Source: Anarhynchus alexandrinus
Taxonomy: Eukaryota; Chordata; Aves; Charadriiformes; Charadriidae
NCBI GenBank assembly: GCA_008711295.1
Contig: VUYV01000296.1
Span: 589,064-653,063 of the forward strand
Direction of reading: 5' to 3'
DNA: 64,000 nt
The notes below the pieces were generated by a model. It did no database searches. It saw nothing but the letters and a program-made list of their open reading frames with translations, and was not told where the DNA came from. This document shows, one piece after another, positions 12,493 to 23,900 of the stretch (positions are counted from its first letter, which is position 1; each line of letters begins with the position of its first letter). The translations under genes and the position numbers were made by a program.

Positions 12493-12519
12493 TCCCTCCC
12501 TCCCTCCTTCCCTCCCGCT
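12493..12519. repeat. Pyrimidine-rich (CCCT/CCTT) simple repeat
   Basis: Repeated ccctcc/cttcc units within an otherwise mixed sequence; a short polypyrimidine tract. It produces Ser/Pro-rich chance frames on the plus strand and should not be read as coding. Confidence 0.6.
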
Positions 12520-13199
12520 TTTGTTTCCTTTGCGAGGAAGCCCATCTGTGTGCAGCAGATGGGCGCTGCGGAGTGCCTGGCCGGGTCCCCAGGTGATAGA
12601 GGGACCAAAACCCTGGGGTATACTGCAGGTCTGTTTGGCTGCAAGTGTAAGGGCTCTGAAGTCTTTGTGCTGCTTTGGATTACTGTGAAATCCATAGGAT
12701 GTTATAGAAGGTGATGGACTGATGAAAACTTTGGATCATTTGAGCAGGAGAATTGAATGATACAGTCTCTGGGGCTGAGGGTGCAGGCAGACCCTGTAGC
12801 ATTTCTTGAAGTACACAGATTCCATCACGGGGTTTTTTTTGTTGTTGTTTTCAGTAATTCCTCAGCTAATCCTGGCTTCTCAGCATTTTCTCCGCTTATG
12901 ACTATGCTCTACCTCTCATTTGGGGAGGCTGAATTTAGCGCATTGTGAAGTGTAGGATTTTGTTTATCAAGCAAATGAAATTCTTGTGTGCAGAAATACT
13001 TTGCCAAAATGGTTTCCCCTACCTGTTTCCAAAGATGTTATTGGCTCAGAATCTGATTTACGCTTAGCTATTGTGTTTTTGGAATCTGCCTTTGCTGAAA
13101 ATCAGAGAATAACTGTAGGCATGTGCTTACAATATGTCTTCCTGAGGATTCAGATTTGAAGGGATTGGCTGTTATTTAATTGAAAATACATATTAAAAA

Positions 13200-13217
13200 T
13201 ACATATATATATATATG
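13200..13217. repeat. AT dinucleotide microsatellite
   Basis: A run of (at) units, preceded by 'aaaatacatattaaaaatac' type AT-rich sequence. Confidence 0.8.
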
Positions 13218-13686
13218 AAAAGCATTATTTGAATATGGTATAGCCTTTCAGGCAATATTTAGAGTAAAAATAAACAAATAAATGAGGTGCTTAATGATTC
13301 CTGTGAAGAGCACATGGAAAAGAGGAAGTTGGTTGAGTTGTGGAAAAGAACCATAACAACTCCAGTGGAAACTGGAAGGGAGAGTGGTGGTTCAGAATGG
13401 TGTCCTGGAAAGTGTAACGACAGTTGGAAGGGCAGCAGGCAGGTTTTGGGACAATGAGGGCATTTTTAACCCTCTGCCTCTGCTCCCATGTACAAGCAAG
13501 TTGGATTTCAGTAAGCCATGTGCCTGTAAAAGTTGTTGTCTATGATCTCTTCTCTCTCCCTGTGTGTATGAACTGGAGAGAGGGTGGAAAGAGAGAAGGG
13601 AATAAGCTGCTTTTTCCATAGAGGTGAACATTTCCTTTTATTCCCTCATGTGAACCAGAATCTAAGGGGACCTCAAGATAAATCAA

Positions 13687-14395
13687 TCATAGAATGGTTT
13701 AGGTTGGAAAGGACCTTGAAGATCATCTAGTCCAACCCCCCTGCCATGGGCAGGGACACCTTCCACTAGACCAGGCTGCCCAAGGCCACGTGCANNNNNN
13801 NNNNNNNNNNNNNNNNNNNNNNNNNNNNNNNNNNNNNNNNNNNNNNNNNNNNNNNNNNNNNNNNNNNNNNNNNNNNNNNNNNNNNNNNNNNNNNNNNNNN
13901 NNNNNNNNNNNNNNNNNNNNNNNNNNNNNNNNNNNNNNNNNNNNNNNNNNNNNNNNNNNNNNNNNNNNNNNNNNNNNNNNNNNNNNNNNNNNNNNNNNNN
14001 CTGGCCACACTTCTTTTGATGCAGCCCAGGATGCGGTTGGCCTTCTGGGCTGCGATCGCACATTGCTGGCTCATGTTGAGCTTCTCGTCGATCAGCACAC
14101 CCAGGTCCTTCTCCTCAGTGCTGCTCTCCAGCCATTCCCCGCCCAGCCTGTATTTGTGCTTGGGATTGCCCCGACCCAGATGTAGGACCTTGCATTTGGC
14201 CTTGTTGAACTGCATGAGGTTGGCTTGGGCCCACCTCTCCAGCCTGTCCAGGTCCCTCTGGATGGCATCCCTCCCCTCCAGCATGTCTACCTTGCCAAAC
14301 AGCTTGGTGTCATTGGCAAACTTGCTGAGGGTGCGCTCGACCCCACTGTCCATGTCGCTGACAAAGATGTTGAACAGTATAGGTCCCAGTACCAA
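13687..14395 (-). mobile_element. CR1 LINE interrupted by an assembly gap
   Basis: The left part (13687-13794) is the CR1 3' end in antisense (tcatagaatggtttaggttg). After the N run, 14001-14395 encodes on the minus strand part of the reverse transcriptase: [22 protein letters not shown], then [20 protein letters not shown], then [14 protein letters not shown]. The catalytic F/YADD motif reads FAND, so one of the two metal-binding aspartates is lost and the enzyme would be inactive. The homologous stretch of the copy at 16061-16985 implies that about 450 bases of element belong in a gap written as 206 Ns, so the gap size is probably nominal or the copy has a deletion. Confidence 0.93.
13795..14000. 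other. Assembly gap (206 N)
   Basis: Unresolved bases inside a CR1 copy. Any reading frame that crosses it is not real evidence of coding. Confidence 0.99.
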
Positions 14396-15139
14396 CCCAT
14401 GAAATCAATGAACCCATGAAGTCCAGCAGATGGACTTGAACCTAACTGCAAGTCTGTCCTTACTACAGTCAGGTTGCAAGTAGGTGCCTTTTACTGGGAC
14501 ACTGTGCAGGAAGATCAGGTATCTGCAGAGAGAGCAGGTTGCCCAAGAAAAAAAAATGCTTGTAGGAGATCCTCAAACCTTCTTTGGTTTGGCATTAGTT
14601 GTGTTTGGGCAAGTTCTCAAAAACCATCCCACTGACCATTCAAATTCTGATGCTGCTCTATGGCAACACCACATGGACAAATTTTACAACTCTTTACTGC
14701 TGTTAAATGCTCTGTTTTCATTTATCGCATCATCAAACACTCAACCCATCCTTATATACCTCTTACTTGCAGACATTTCCCTCTAGCAAAAGAATTCTGA
14801 GGCAGAATAAATTGTTTGTCACCATCTTTTGCCAACGCTCGCGCCTCTTCGTCATATTGTATGCACCCAGCATTTTCCCCTGGCATATTGTCAGCTCAAA
14901 CTGGTTTCACAGCTCTGCTAGCTTACTGTAATGAAACCTCCCACCCTCTAAAGGTAGCGCAGGTATTCTGCCTGGAGCTTGGAAAACTCTTGTTGGCTTT
15001 TGGCAGCTTTGGTAAAGCAATTTTACTGGTGATGCCTTCTCTTTGTATTTCCTGGCTTTCAGAGGATTGGTCTCTGCTGAACTGAAGCCCTGTAGGATGT
15101 AGACAGAACTCAATTGGACAAGGTCCTGAGCAGCTCACT
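14396..15139. other. PCCA intron, no recognised feature
   Basis: About 740 bases of unremarkable sequence with short chance frames on both strands. No repeat or exon recognised. Confidence 0.5.
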
Positions 15140-15230
15140 ATTACTTGTGACATTAGCCTTGCTTTGAACGGGGAATATGACTATTTGATTTCCAGAGGTC
15201 CCTTCCAGTCTAACTGTATTCTGTGACTGT
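15140..15230 (+). mobile_element. Short CR1-like 3' end remnant
   Basis: The block 'ttccagaggtcccttccag' followed by 'tctaactgtattctgtgact' matches the sense-strand CR1 3' end with its terminal attctgtgact units. The preceding 'agccttgctttgaacgggga' also fits the consensus. Strongly truncated and diverged. Confidence 0.7.
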
Positions 15231-16060
15231 CGGACGTCCCAAGCTCTACAGTAAAAAGGTCTTTATCAGTCACAGCAAGGTGTAATTAAGAGAGTAATGG
15301 AGTTACTAAACAGGAACATGATCCTGTAAAACTGAAATCATCAATATAAAGCTTCAAGTGTTTTTGTGAATGAAATAGATGAAGCTTTATCCATGGAGTT
15401 TTCTCTACTTAGTGTTATGGGGAATTCAGTGATGGCATCACTTATTTTTTCATTTAATTTATTTATTGCATCAACAATTGCAGCAGGAGGAGTATATTCT
15501 ACATCCTGGGATATGACAAATTTAAGTGCTTCTCTGATACAATGTTTCTTTTTACTATTATTTTGGGTTATAATGACAGAAAAAAATTAAAATGCTGTAG
15601 GTTATGAAGCCTTTCTTCCTGGGAAATGTCTGCCATTCTGGGAAATGTCTGACAGGAGAACAAAGCCTATGCCCAAGTATTCATTTCCTTCAACCCTGTG
15701 GAGACTTTTTTCAAACGTATAATGTTTTTTTCTTTTTAGAAAAATTACCCACTTATTTTTTTTATTGTTTTGAGATCTCAGATGTAATCTGTGATAATGA
15801 TATATTATATAGGTTTTTGATCTAAAGTACTATTACTTCAGCACAGTCATTTTCTTAAACCCTGAAAATTATTTTGGGAAGCTTTAGTGAGCAGTGTATA
15901 CGAAGACTGCTCGACAGTGTTCTTTAGTGCTGTGCAATTACTGCACACTATCTGCTGTCGTCATTTACCCATGATTTCAGAATTATTTTTGCTAGGTTGT
16001 CTCTCAAAGAGGGGATTTGCAAACAGGGGCAGACATTTGGATATATTCTATCCAAATTGT
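15231..16060. other. PCCA intron, no recognised gene
   Basis: AT-rich unique sequence. A 19-base unit (ctgggaaatgtctgccatt) at 15619-15637 is followed directly by a partial second copy to 15654. Nothing else recognised. Confidence 0.5.
15619..15654. repeat. Short tandem duplication, 19-base unit
   Basis: ctgggaaatgtctgccatt at 15619-15637 is followed by ctgggaaatgtctgaca at 15638-15654. Two adjacent near-identical units. Confidence 0.75.
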
Positions 16061-16985
16061 AGAATGGTTTAGGTTGAAAGGGACCTTAAAGATCATCTAG
16101 TTCCAACCCCCCTGCCATGGGCAGGGACACCTTCCACTAGACCAGGTTGCTTAAAGGCCTATCCAGTCTGGCCTTGAGCACCTCCAGGGATGGGGCACAC
16201 GCAACTTCCCTGGGCAATTTGTTCCAGTGTCTCACCACCCTCACAGTGAAAAATTTCTTCCTAATATCTAATCTAAACCTATCCTCTTCCAGTTTGAAGC
16301 CATTACCCCTCGTCCTATGACTACATGCCCTTGTCAGAAGCCCCTCTCCAGCCTTCTTGTAGGCCCCCTTCAGATACTGGAAAGTTGATATAAGGTGTCC
16401 CTGGTGTCTTCTCTTCTCCAGGCTGAACAACCCTAACTCTTTCAGCCTCTCCTCAAAGGAGAGGTGCTCCAACCCTCTTATCATCTTCATGGCCCTCCTC
16501 TGGACGCGCTTCAATAGGTCCATGTCCTTCTTATGTTGAGGGCTTCAGAGCTGGATGCAATATTCCAGGTGTGGTCTTGTGAGAGTAGAGTAGAGGGGCA
16601 GAATCATCTCCCTCGCCCTGCTGGCCACACTTCTTTTGATGCAGCCCAGGATGCGGTTGGCCTTCTGGGCTGCGAGCAGACAATGCCAGGTCATGTTGAG
16701 CTTCTCATCCACCAGCACCCCCAAGTTCTTCTCCTCAGGGCTGTCCTCAATCCATTCTCCACCCAGCCTGTATTTGTGCTTGGGATTGCCCCGGACCACG
16801 TGCAGGACCTTGTGCTTGGCCTTGTTAAACTTCATGAGGTTTGCACAGGCCCACCTCTCCAGCCTGTCCAGGTCCCTCTGGATGGCATCCCTTCCCTCCA
16901 GCGCGTTGGCTGCTCCACACAGCTTGGTGTTGTTGGCAAACTTGCTGAGGGTGCAGTTGATCCCAACATCTGTACTGTTGGGTAA
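16061..16985 (-). mobile_element. CR1 LINE, longest contiguous copy in the window
   Basis: The antisense 3' end begins with 'agaatggtttaggttgaaag'. On the minus strand the copy encodes, in order, a reverse-transcriptase segment with LSKFANNTKLCGAANALEGR, then [79 protein letters not shown] and RKKFFTVRVVRHWNKLPREV. Both aspartates of the F/YADD catalytic motif read Asn (FANN), so the enzyme is dead. A frame break near 16540 separates two long open segments. It is 5'-truncated near 16985 and lies antisense to PCCA. Confidence 0.94.
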
Positions 16986-17540
16986 AGAAAAGCCAGAGTG
17001 TGAACCCCAGCACTGGATTCCTGATGACCCATATTGATTAATTCGTAGCTCACTCCTTGGCTTTGTTTTAGCCTGTTCCAGTTGTGGCTGACCTAGACAA
17101 ATCTGGTACAGATTTATGCCATGCTGTATAGACCTAAGCAGTGGGACTGAGATAGTCATGGCCATTTGGCTTTGGGACCAGGCATCAGTCCATGACCCTC
17201 CTTTATTTAGCAGTATAGAAATACAGGCTGCCCATGTTTTCCTGTTTGCTCATCCAACCACAGTCATCTGAGAAAACGAAGCTCAGCCTTGGAACTCCAA
17301 AAATGATCAGTGGATATGATACAGAGAAACTGATCTTTATTGCCTCACTTGACATTCTCTTACCATTTGAGACAAATACAAACAAGCTCTCAAGTATCCC
17401 AGGTAAAAGACAAGTAAAAAAGCCTGTGGCATACAGTGTGGTATGCCTCGCTGTGTTTCAGGCTTTTGAAATTTTTTGGAAAGTATTAATATCTGTTGGT
17501 CAGGGCACTGTTATTGTTACTTCTTTCCCTGCAGTCTTCT
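16986..17540. other. PCCA intron between CR1 and LTR
   Basis: Unique sequence. The long minus-strand frame from the CR1 copy runs on into this stretch by chance up to 17165. Nothing else recognised. Confidence 0.5.
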
Positions 17541-17675
17541 TGTGGTCTAACCCCAGCTGGCAACTAGGACCATGCAGCCGCTTGCTCACCACCCCCCACC
17601 AGCAGAGTAGGGAGAAGAGGGAGAAAAGGAGGGGAAAGAAAAAAAAAAACAACTCGTGGGTTGAGATAAAGGCAG

Positions 17676-17681
17676 TTTAAT
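17676..17681 (-). terminator. LTR polyadenylation signal (ATTAAA)
   Basis: ATTAAA on the minus strand about 155 bases after the LTR TATA box. It is the variant polyadenylation hexamer and lies within the R/U5 region of the solo LTR. Confidence 0.6.
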
Positions 17682-17833
17682 AGAACAATAATGGAAATGA
17701 AAAAAAAATAATAATGGTACAGGAATATACAAAACAAAGTAATACAACACAAACCGTTCTCACTGCCTGGTGATTGGCTGCCCAGCCTGTCCTGAGCAGA
17801 GATTGCAGATCCCTGTCCCCGAGCCAACCCCCA

Positions 17834-17841
17834 TTTATATA
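17834..17841 (-). promoter_or_regulatory. LTR TATA box
   Basis: TATATAAA on the minus strand inside the solo LTR, about 220 bases from its 5' terminus. This is the likely core promoter of the former provirus. Confidence 0.65.
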
Positions 17842-18063
17842 CTGAGCATGTCGTCTGTGGTATGGAACATTCCGTTGGCCAACTCGTTCTGTCTATGCTC
17901 CCTCTCAGCTTCTATGCGAAGCTGAAGAAGCCCTTGACCAATGTAAAATATCACCTGGCAGCAACTAAACCAATATGCGTGATCAGCATCATTCTCATGC
18001 CATACCCAAAACACAAGAGCTACTGGAAAGAAAATTAACTCTATCCCAGCTGAAACCAGGACA

Positions 18064-20321
18064 AGCCTTATCATTGCCTAATAATAGCTGTGGCAGTGCC
18101 CTTTAGCTTTATTTGAAGCTCCTCCTAGTTCCTGTATCAGACGAGACCATGAGCAGTTGATCCTTACTCACTGTGTCCATGCTGCTTGCATCCTCACTCA
18201 GTTGCTGCTCTTCAGAGGTGCGGAGTTGTTCCTTGCAGAGAAACCTGTCTTTATGTCTGTGTTGCTCTCAACATCCATTTCTGTTATCTCCTGTCTGAGC
18301 TGTGGGTACCAGAACTGTGTTCTGTGTTAAAAGCATGGGCAAAACCTGGCCTTCTACCATAACTCAACAGTGTTCACTGATTTGTTACCTGTTCTCATTA
18401 CTGACTTCAGATATTTCCTTTGGCTTTTATTAACCAAAACTAAGCATGGTGCTGATGTTCCTATTGAATTTCAGTTCTGATTGGTAATGGCTGGGAAGGT
18501 GGGCGGAAACCATGTGGTCAAGGAAAAAAAGATAAACTCTTGGCAAGGAGGTTTTTGCTGGGAAACTTTGAAGCTGTGCAGCGTTTTAGAGCACAGATAT
18601 TGATGTCCCCGGTGTCACCCTTGGCAAACAATGTAGCTGTTATTGTGGGTGGAGGTGGATCCTTCCCAAAGGCCCAGACACAGAAGCAGAGAAAAGTCAT
18701 AGTTAGAAGGAGTTCTGAAGCTTCATCAGCATGCATGATTCACTGCATATCTCAGAGGTGTACTTAGGAAGACCTGGGTGATCTGCTTTAGATAATTATT
18801 AGATAATTCAACTTGCTGAGTTTGTGAAAGATTCTGTACAAGAAAATTAGTAATTGTACTGCTTAGATTTCATCATTTAATCATGGGTGATTTAAGGAAG
18901 GACTGAGACTTCTTTTATTTCCAAGGGTTGTAGGGAAAGAGAAGGTGTATAAAAGCTAGCCTTTTTGGTGCTGCTTGCTGTAATTGTCAGTAATGCATAT
19001 TAAAACAATTGCTACTATTATGGCTTCATTGACATGGGTGCTTGCCAAAATTGTTAAAATTATTACTTTTTAAAATAAACCTTGAATAGGCATATAGCCT
19101 ATATGACAGCAGTATGGCCGGCTCCTGAGTCATGAAGTCTAAAAATATCGGATATTCTTTGCTGTCATACTGTAATATTTGTATTAATGTCTACTTTAAA
19201 TAGCAAGTACCTGAATCTCATGAGTGGTCTACAGTTTGTGTGAAAACTGTTTAACTCAAGGCTGACTCCACACTCTTGTCCATGGTTCAAACGGAGAATG
19301 TGTGGAGGGAACTGGAAAATTCAAGGAAATAAAAGATCATCAAATTACAGGTTACAGCTGCTTTTTTTTTTTTTTAATTAAGCAGCTGAACCAAAAAGCA
19401 CATACCATCACCTTTACAGATTCCTTCATGAAAATGATTTTTTTTTTTTCATGTGGGAAGGAAACAAGTAATCAACTGCTATGCCCAATCCATCCCTCTG
19501 GAATTTATTGTCCACTTTTCAGAGAGAGGTCTTCCACAATAAAGTTCTATCTACAAAACCCATACTTTTTCCTTTATTTAACCTAATGGGTTTAGTAATA
19601 TCGTGTATACTCAAGGGGTTAATCAAATAATGTCAGTTGTCACAGTATCTTATGCCATATTTTTTTCCAAAGAAGCTATAAATTTTAATGACAGGATGAA
19701 TAACTATAAGCATTCTATACATGTCCAAAGACCAAAGCATTGTATTCAGTTGTTGACAGACGTTGTAATTTTATGATATCTAAACCTTGAAAGACAAGGA
19801 ATGGTTCTCTTGAACGTGGTAACGCATTCAGAGAGCAAAGGGGAAGGAAGAGGAGGGACTTCAAGGAGTGAGAAAAGACTATGGATTCTGCAAAGAATCT
19901 GTCAGGGCAGTCGTAGACACTGTCAGATCTAGAATTGCGTAGCAGTATATTACCTGCACACTGTCACCCTGCAAAACATTACAGCATATCAAAACAAGGG
20001 TATAGTTTCTAAATGTTTTAGTCATTTTGTGTTTTAATGTAATAACAGGAAAAAATTAGAATTTCACAGGGAGGACTAAACTCTTCATTATTGTAAATGA
20101 TTGTAAATAGCTGGAAATGTTGGGCTGAAGTAAATGTCTTTTGGATCCTTTCTTTACGAACACTAAATAAAGAGTCTTTCCTGTAGGGTTTTTTTTGGTG
20201 CCTTTTTTTTTTTTCCCAAAGCCTCTCTCATCCACTGCTTTATAACACCTGCCTACCTCAGGGTGTTAAAGGAGCACATGGACATGCTTGGAAGGTGCTC
20301 TATGTGTATAAAATACACACT
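18064..20321. other. PCCA intron, no recognised gene
   Basis: About 2.2 kb of largely unique sequence with T tracts near 19363-19374 and 19438-19450. A region at 18518-18767 is open on both strands but matches no known family. Confidence 0.5.
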
Positions 20322-20698
20322 GCAGTGGTATTATTACTAAACATATGCCTGTCTAAAGCTTGGCAAAAAGAAGTACATTAACATTGGATATCATGTAAAG
20401 AAATAATGGGAAGGGTCTGTGTTTCCATTTTTCTGTTTATGGGAGGATAGAAATTCCTAAGCCATCTGCTGTAATTAGGCATTAAGAGAATGATTCTTCT
20501 TTTAANGCAGTGGTATTATTACTAAACATATGCCTGTCCAAAGCTTGGCAAAAAGAAGTAACAAGTGGCATTAACATTGGATATCATGTAAAGAAATAAT
20601 GGGAAGGGTCTGTGTTTCCATTTTTCTGTTTATGGGAGGATAGAAATTCCTAAGCCATCTGCTGTAATTAGGCATTAAGAGAATGATTCTTCTTTTAA
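20322..20698. repeat. Direct duplication across a single N (probable assembly artefact)
   Basis: 20322-20505 (184 bases) is repeated at 20507-20698 (192 bases), separated only by one N at 20506. The copies differ by one T/C change and one 8-base insertion (aagaagta|acaagtgg|cattaac) in the second copy. This looks like two contig ends or two haplotypes of the same locus placed side by side rather than a true tandem repeat. Confidence 0.9.
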
Positions 20699-20817
20699 AA
20701 GTAGTAATATGGTGCCTCAGCCTCTTAGAAACTGCACCCGCACCTTTATCTGTGTGGATTGATGCCCTGGTAAGCCGTTCACTCTATGTTTAACATCTGT
20801 ATTTGTACTGTTTGGGA

Positions 20818-20980
20818 ATAGAATCATAGAATCATAGAATGGTTTAGGTTGGAAAGGACCTTGAAGATCATAGAGTTCCAACCCCCCTGCCATAGGCAGG
20901 GACACCTCCCACTAGACCAGGTTGCCCAAGGCCACGTCCAGCCNGTCCCCGGAGCCTTCTCTTCTCCAGGCTGAATAGAT
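20818..20980 (-). mobile_element. CR1 fragment with an internal single-N junction
   Basis: Two aatcatag units and 'aatggtttaggttggaaagg' mark the antisense CR1 3' end. The match runs to 'gccacgtccagcc' at 20943. After the N at 20944 the sequence resumes at 'gtccccggagccttctcttc', which in other copies lies about 200 bases or more further into the element. Either sequence is missing at the N or the copy has a deletion there. Confidence 0.88.
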
Positions 20981-23900
20981 TCCATTTAGTCCCCGGAAGA
21001 GGACTGAGGTTGCTTGAAACAGGTGCCGAGGAAGGCCAATATCTTAGCATCCTGGCAGGATCCCTTTTAAAGCGAGAGGCTACTTCAGCATGGTACCACT
21101 TATGCCAGTCTTAGACATCTTTAACGTGTCAAAGTGCTTCATACACAACAGGACTTGATCATCTTGTTCCCCACCGGGTGACTGCTGCCCTTGTTAAGAA
21201 CGTGGGAAATGTGGATGTGCCCTGAGGAAGAACAGCTAACTGAGGCTTCATTTACTATAAAGAATGATCTAAAACTGATAATGGCTAAGGGTAGAGCAGC
21301 ACTCAAAATCGAGCTAAGTTTCCATCTGTAGTTTAATGCACTAAAGGAAAGAAATGATGGCACCACCAGTGGAGAACGCTAAATTGTGACAAAAGTAGAG
21401 TGATCCCCTAAGTGGAAAGGCTTGTGAGGCTGCACAAGTCTGAATGTAGAGCACAATATGGACAGTCTTCAACATACAAGAAAGCTTGGTTATATTGCTA
21501 GTCTGGGATGACATCCCTCGACTGGGACTTTGCACAGTGGAAAGGGAGTGCTGAAATGAAGTTCTGATTTCTGCAAGGGTTCTAGGAGGAGAAGGAAAAG
21601 GAGATTGATAAAGCCAAACCAGTCCTCACGTTTTGATAAGATGACTTCATGGTTTCACAGCTACTTCTGCAGCTTTCTCCTCCTCTCTGACCCAACCATG
21701 TGACTCCAATGCCGGGAGTGACATAGGTGGATGATGGAGCTTTTCAAATGTCCAAGTGCCCTCACATACACAAAATCCTATAGATGAGGTACTAGCAGAT
21801 GAATTTGCTGTAACTTTACAAGATAAAATACAGTGGGTTTTTCCCCCGACCTCCCTATTGCAGGAATAATTTTTTTCTTATTTAAACCTGTCTGGGGGCG
21901 ATTCTGGCCTGCATTTTACTAGGTTGAATTTTGAAGAATTTATAAATATTGGCCAGAAAGTGGATAGTGCTCTCCATTTGAAATTCATGGCATAAAATGT
22001 TAAGTATTTCTGATAGTGAGCAGTTGAGATGAAGCCATAGGGGCTGCAAGAACTTCTGCATTCTTAAAAACAGCACCGTGCTGGGAAACCACACAGTGTT
22101 TCACTAAATATTTTATTTATGGTCTTCTGTAATGATTTTAGATACTTATCAGTGTGTTTTCCGGGCTTGATTTTTTTTTGTGTGTGTGGTTTTTTTGTTA
22201 TATATAGTCTGATACATATTGTCTGACTGTTAATGTAGCCATACAATGGTTTGAAAAAGTTGTAAAAAACATTGGCCAAATGACAATCTGCACATTTTCT
22301 GTAATAAGTGGTCTCCCACTTTACTTTCAACAAATAAAGGCGGTGTATAGTAGTTCAAGATAAATGTGTTTGGGAAACTTATATGTATGACTTCCTTTGC
22401 CAGTTCATACTCATTTTGACCTGACACATTACTTTTTCATTTGTAAGCAAAGCAAAAAAATCGCTTTTGGTCTGTTGGAGTTTCTTTGTTTTGGTATCGT
22501 TCCTTCCCTGCAGCTGCTCCCCTCCAGTAGCTCGGAGAGCCCACGATACCAGTAGGTTTGTGGAAAATGCTCTGAGATCTTGTTGTTGTCTAATAATGTC
22601 TATGTCGGTTTAGAATCCCTTTCAATAATACATATTTTATGTTTGACTGAGCTTCTTTATCCTTCTTCATGTAAAGGTTGTTATCATTTTTATCTGCAAG
22701 TGCTCATCCAGTGCAGGCTTAATGTAAAGCTGATTGTAACCCTACTGCATTTTTACAATGAATAGATCATTGATACCCAACTAAGTGGAAATAATTTTCT
22801 GTGGCAAAGCAGAAGAATTTAAAGTCGTATCCCACTAACCTCTGGTAATTTACTGAGATTTACAGATTAAAATGATTATTTGTGAAATGACTGTGGTATA
22901 GGATACACTTAAGATAGAAGAGGAAAATCAAACACATTTTGTATGGTTGTATACACTTGTCTATTTTTACATGCGTGCATAAGCATTTTGTTTGTATATA
23001 CATAGCATATGCAGTATAGCATACTGTAACCTGTGTGTGTAAAAATACATATAATATTTATGTAACACACCCATTTGACAGCTTTAGGACTGCAGATGGA
23101 TTTTTTGAAGTTGTGATTTCTTTTTTTCAGATTTGTTTTAGCTTGTTACTTTCTCATAAGGAAAAAAATTTGTACTTTTAACTCATGTTATGCTAATTAA
23201 GTTAGTCTGAAGCTCTATCAGTTGACACAACCAGAAGAGCATCAGTTATGTCTAAGATAACGTAATTGATGCCAACAGTGAAATTTTACTTTCTTGGCAG
23301 GTAAACAGACAGTGTTGTTTTGTCTTTGTTCAAATGGTAGACTTCCCTTGCTTTTTGGTGTAAACCTCCTAGTAAATAATTTGCAATTTATTAGGAAAAC
23401 AATGACAACGCATATAATTAGCTATTCTCTTTTGTTACCTCTATTTGATTACTTTCCCGCTATCACATGCAATATGAAACCATCTATTATGAGGTATAGA
23501 ATATGTAAATATCTAACTTTACAAGAGAAACTGGAGACCGGTCCTTTTTCTAAAGAGGTGGAAAATAAAAGAATAATTGTTAACCATGTCCTTTCATTTT
23601 CTTGAAAACATCAATTACATTTACAAATCCCAGAAACACAAGCCCACCAGTGGAACAGAAATAACTCCTTTCAATATGCTTCAAAAAAATCTAATCACAT
23701 CTAACAGCTGAAATTTATTTACAACTGTAATTTGAAACATTAATTATGATAATGTGCTGACTTCTTTTGTAACATGCTTCTCAAAAGCCTGGCAGTTCTC
23801 TTTTTGGTCTTGATGTAACATATGTTTTGTGACTTGGAGAATTTCTCTACCTTTCTTTCTTGTTTTTGTTTTTTGAAATGTACCCAGAAGGGAAATTTCT

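Larger units (their letters stand above)
10134..13686. other. PCCA intron between the two exons, first part
   Basis: Begins with the donor gtaaat. Mostly unique AT-rich sequence. It contains a possible ancient repeat remnant at 12100-12146, a ctccctccctcc-type pyrimidine tract near 12493-12519, and a short AT dinucleotide run at 13201-13217. No further coding exon was recognised. Confidence 0.55.
17541..18063 (-). mobile_element. Solo ERV LTR (avian, ERVL-like), antisense
   Basis: Read on the minus strand, the 523-base element starts TGTCCTGGTTTCAGCTGGGA at 18063 and ends ...GGTTAGACCACA at 17541, giving TG...CA termini. It contains a TATATAAA box and downstream an ATTAAA polyadenylation signal in the right order for U3-R-U5. 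This U3 start is a very common avian ERV LTR sequence. There is no retroviral gene sequence on either side, so it is a solo LTR left by recombination between two LTRs. The flanks (..cttct and agcct..) show no clean target-site duplication. It is antisense to PCCA, so its own signals point away from the host transcript. Confidence 0.88.

Noticed and set aside
13683..14185. Several open frames that cross the N run
   Set aside because: Translations through N are artefacts; the flanks are CR1.
16545..17165. 206-codon minus frame as a host gene
   Set aside because: Its core is CR1 reverse transcriptase with the catalytic motif lost (FANN); the N-terminal part is chance extension into the intron.
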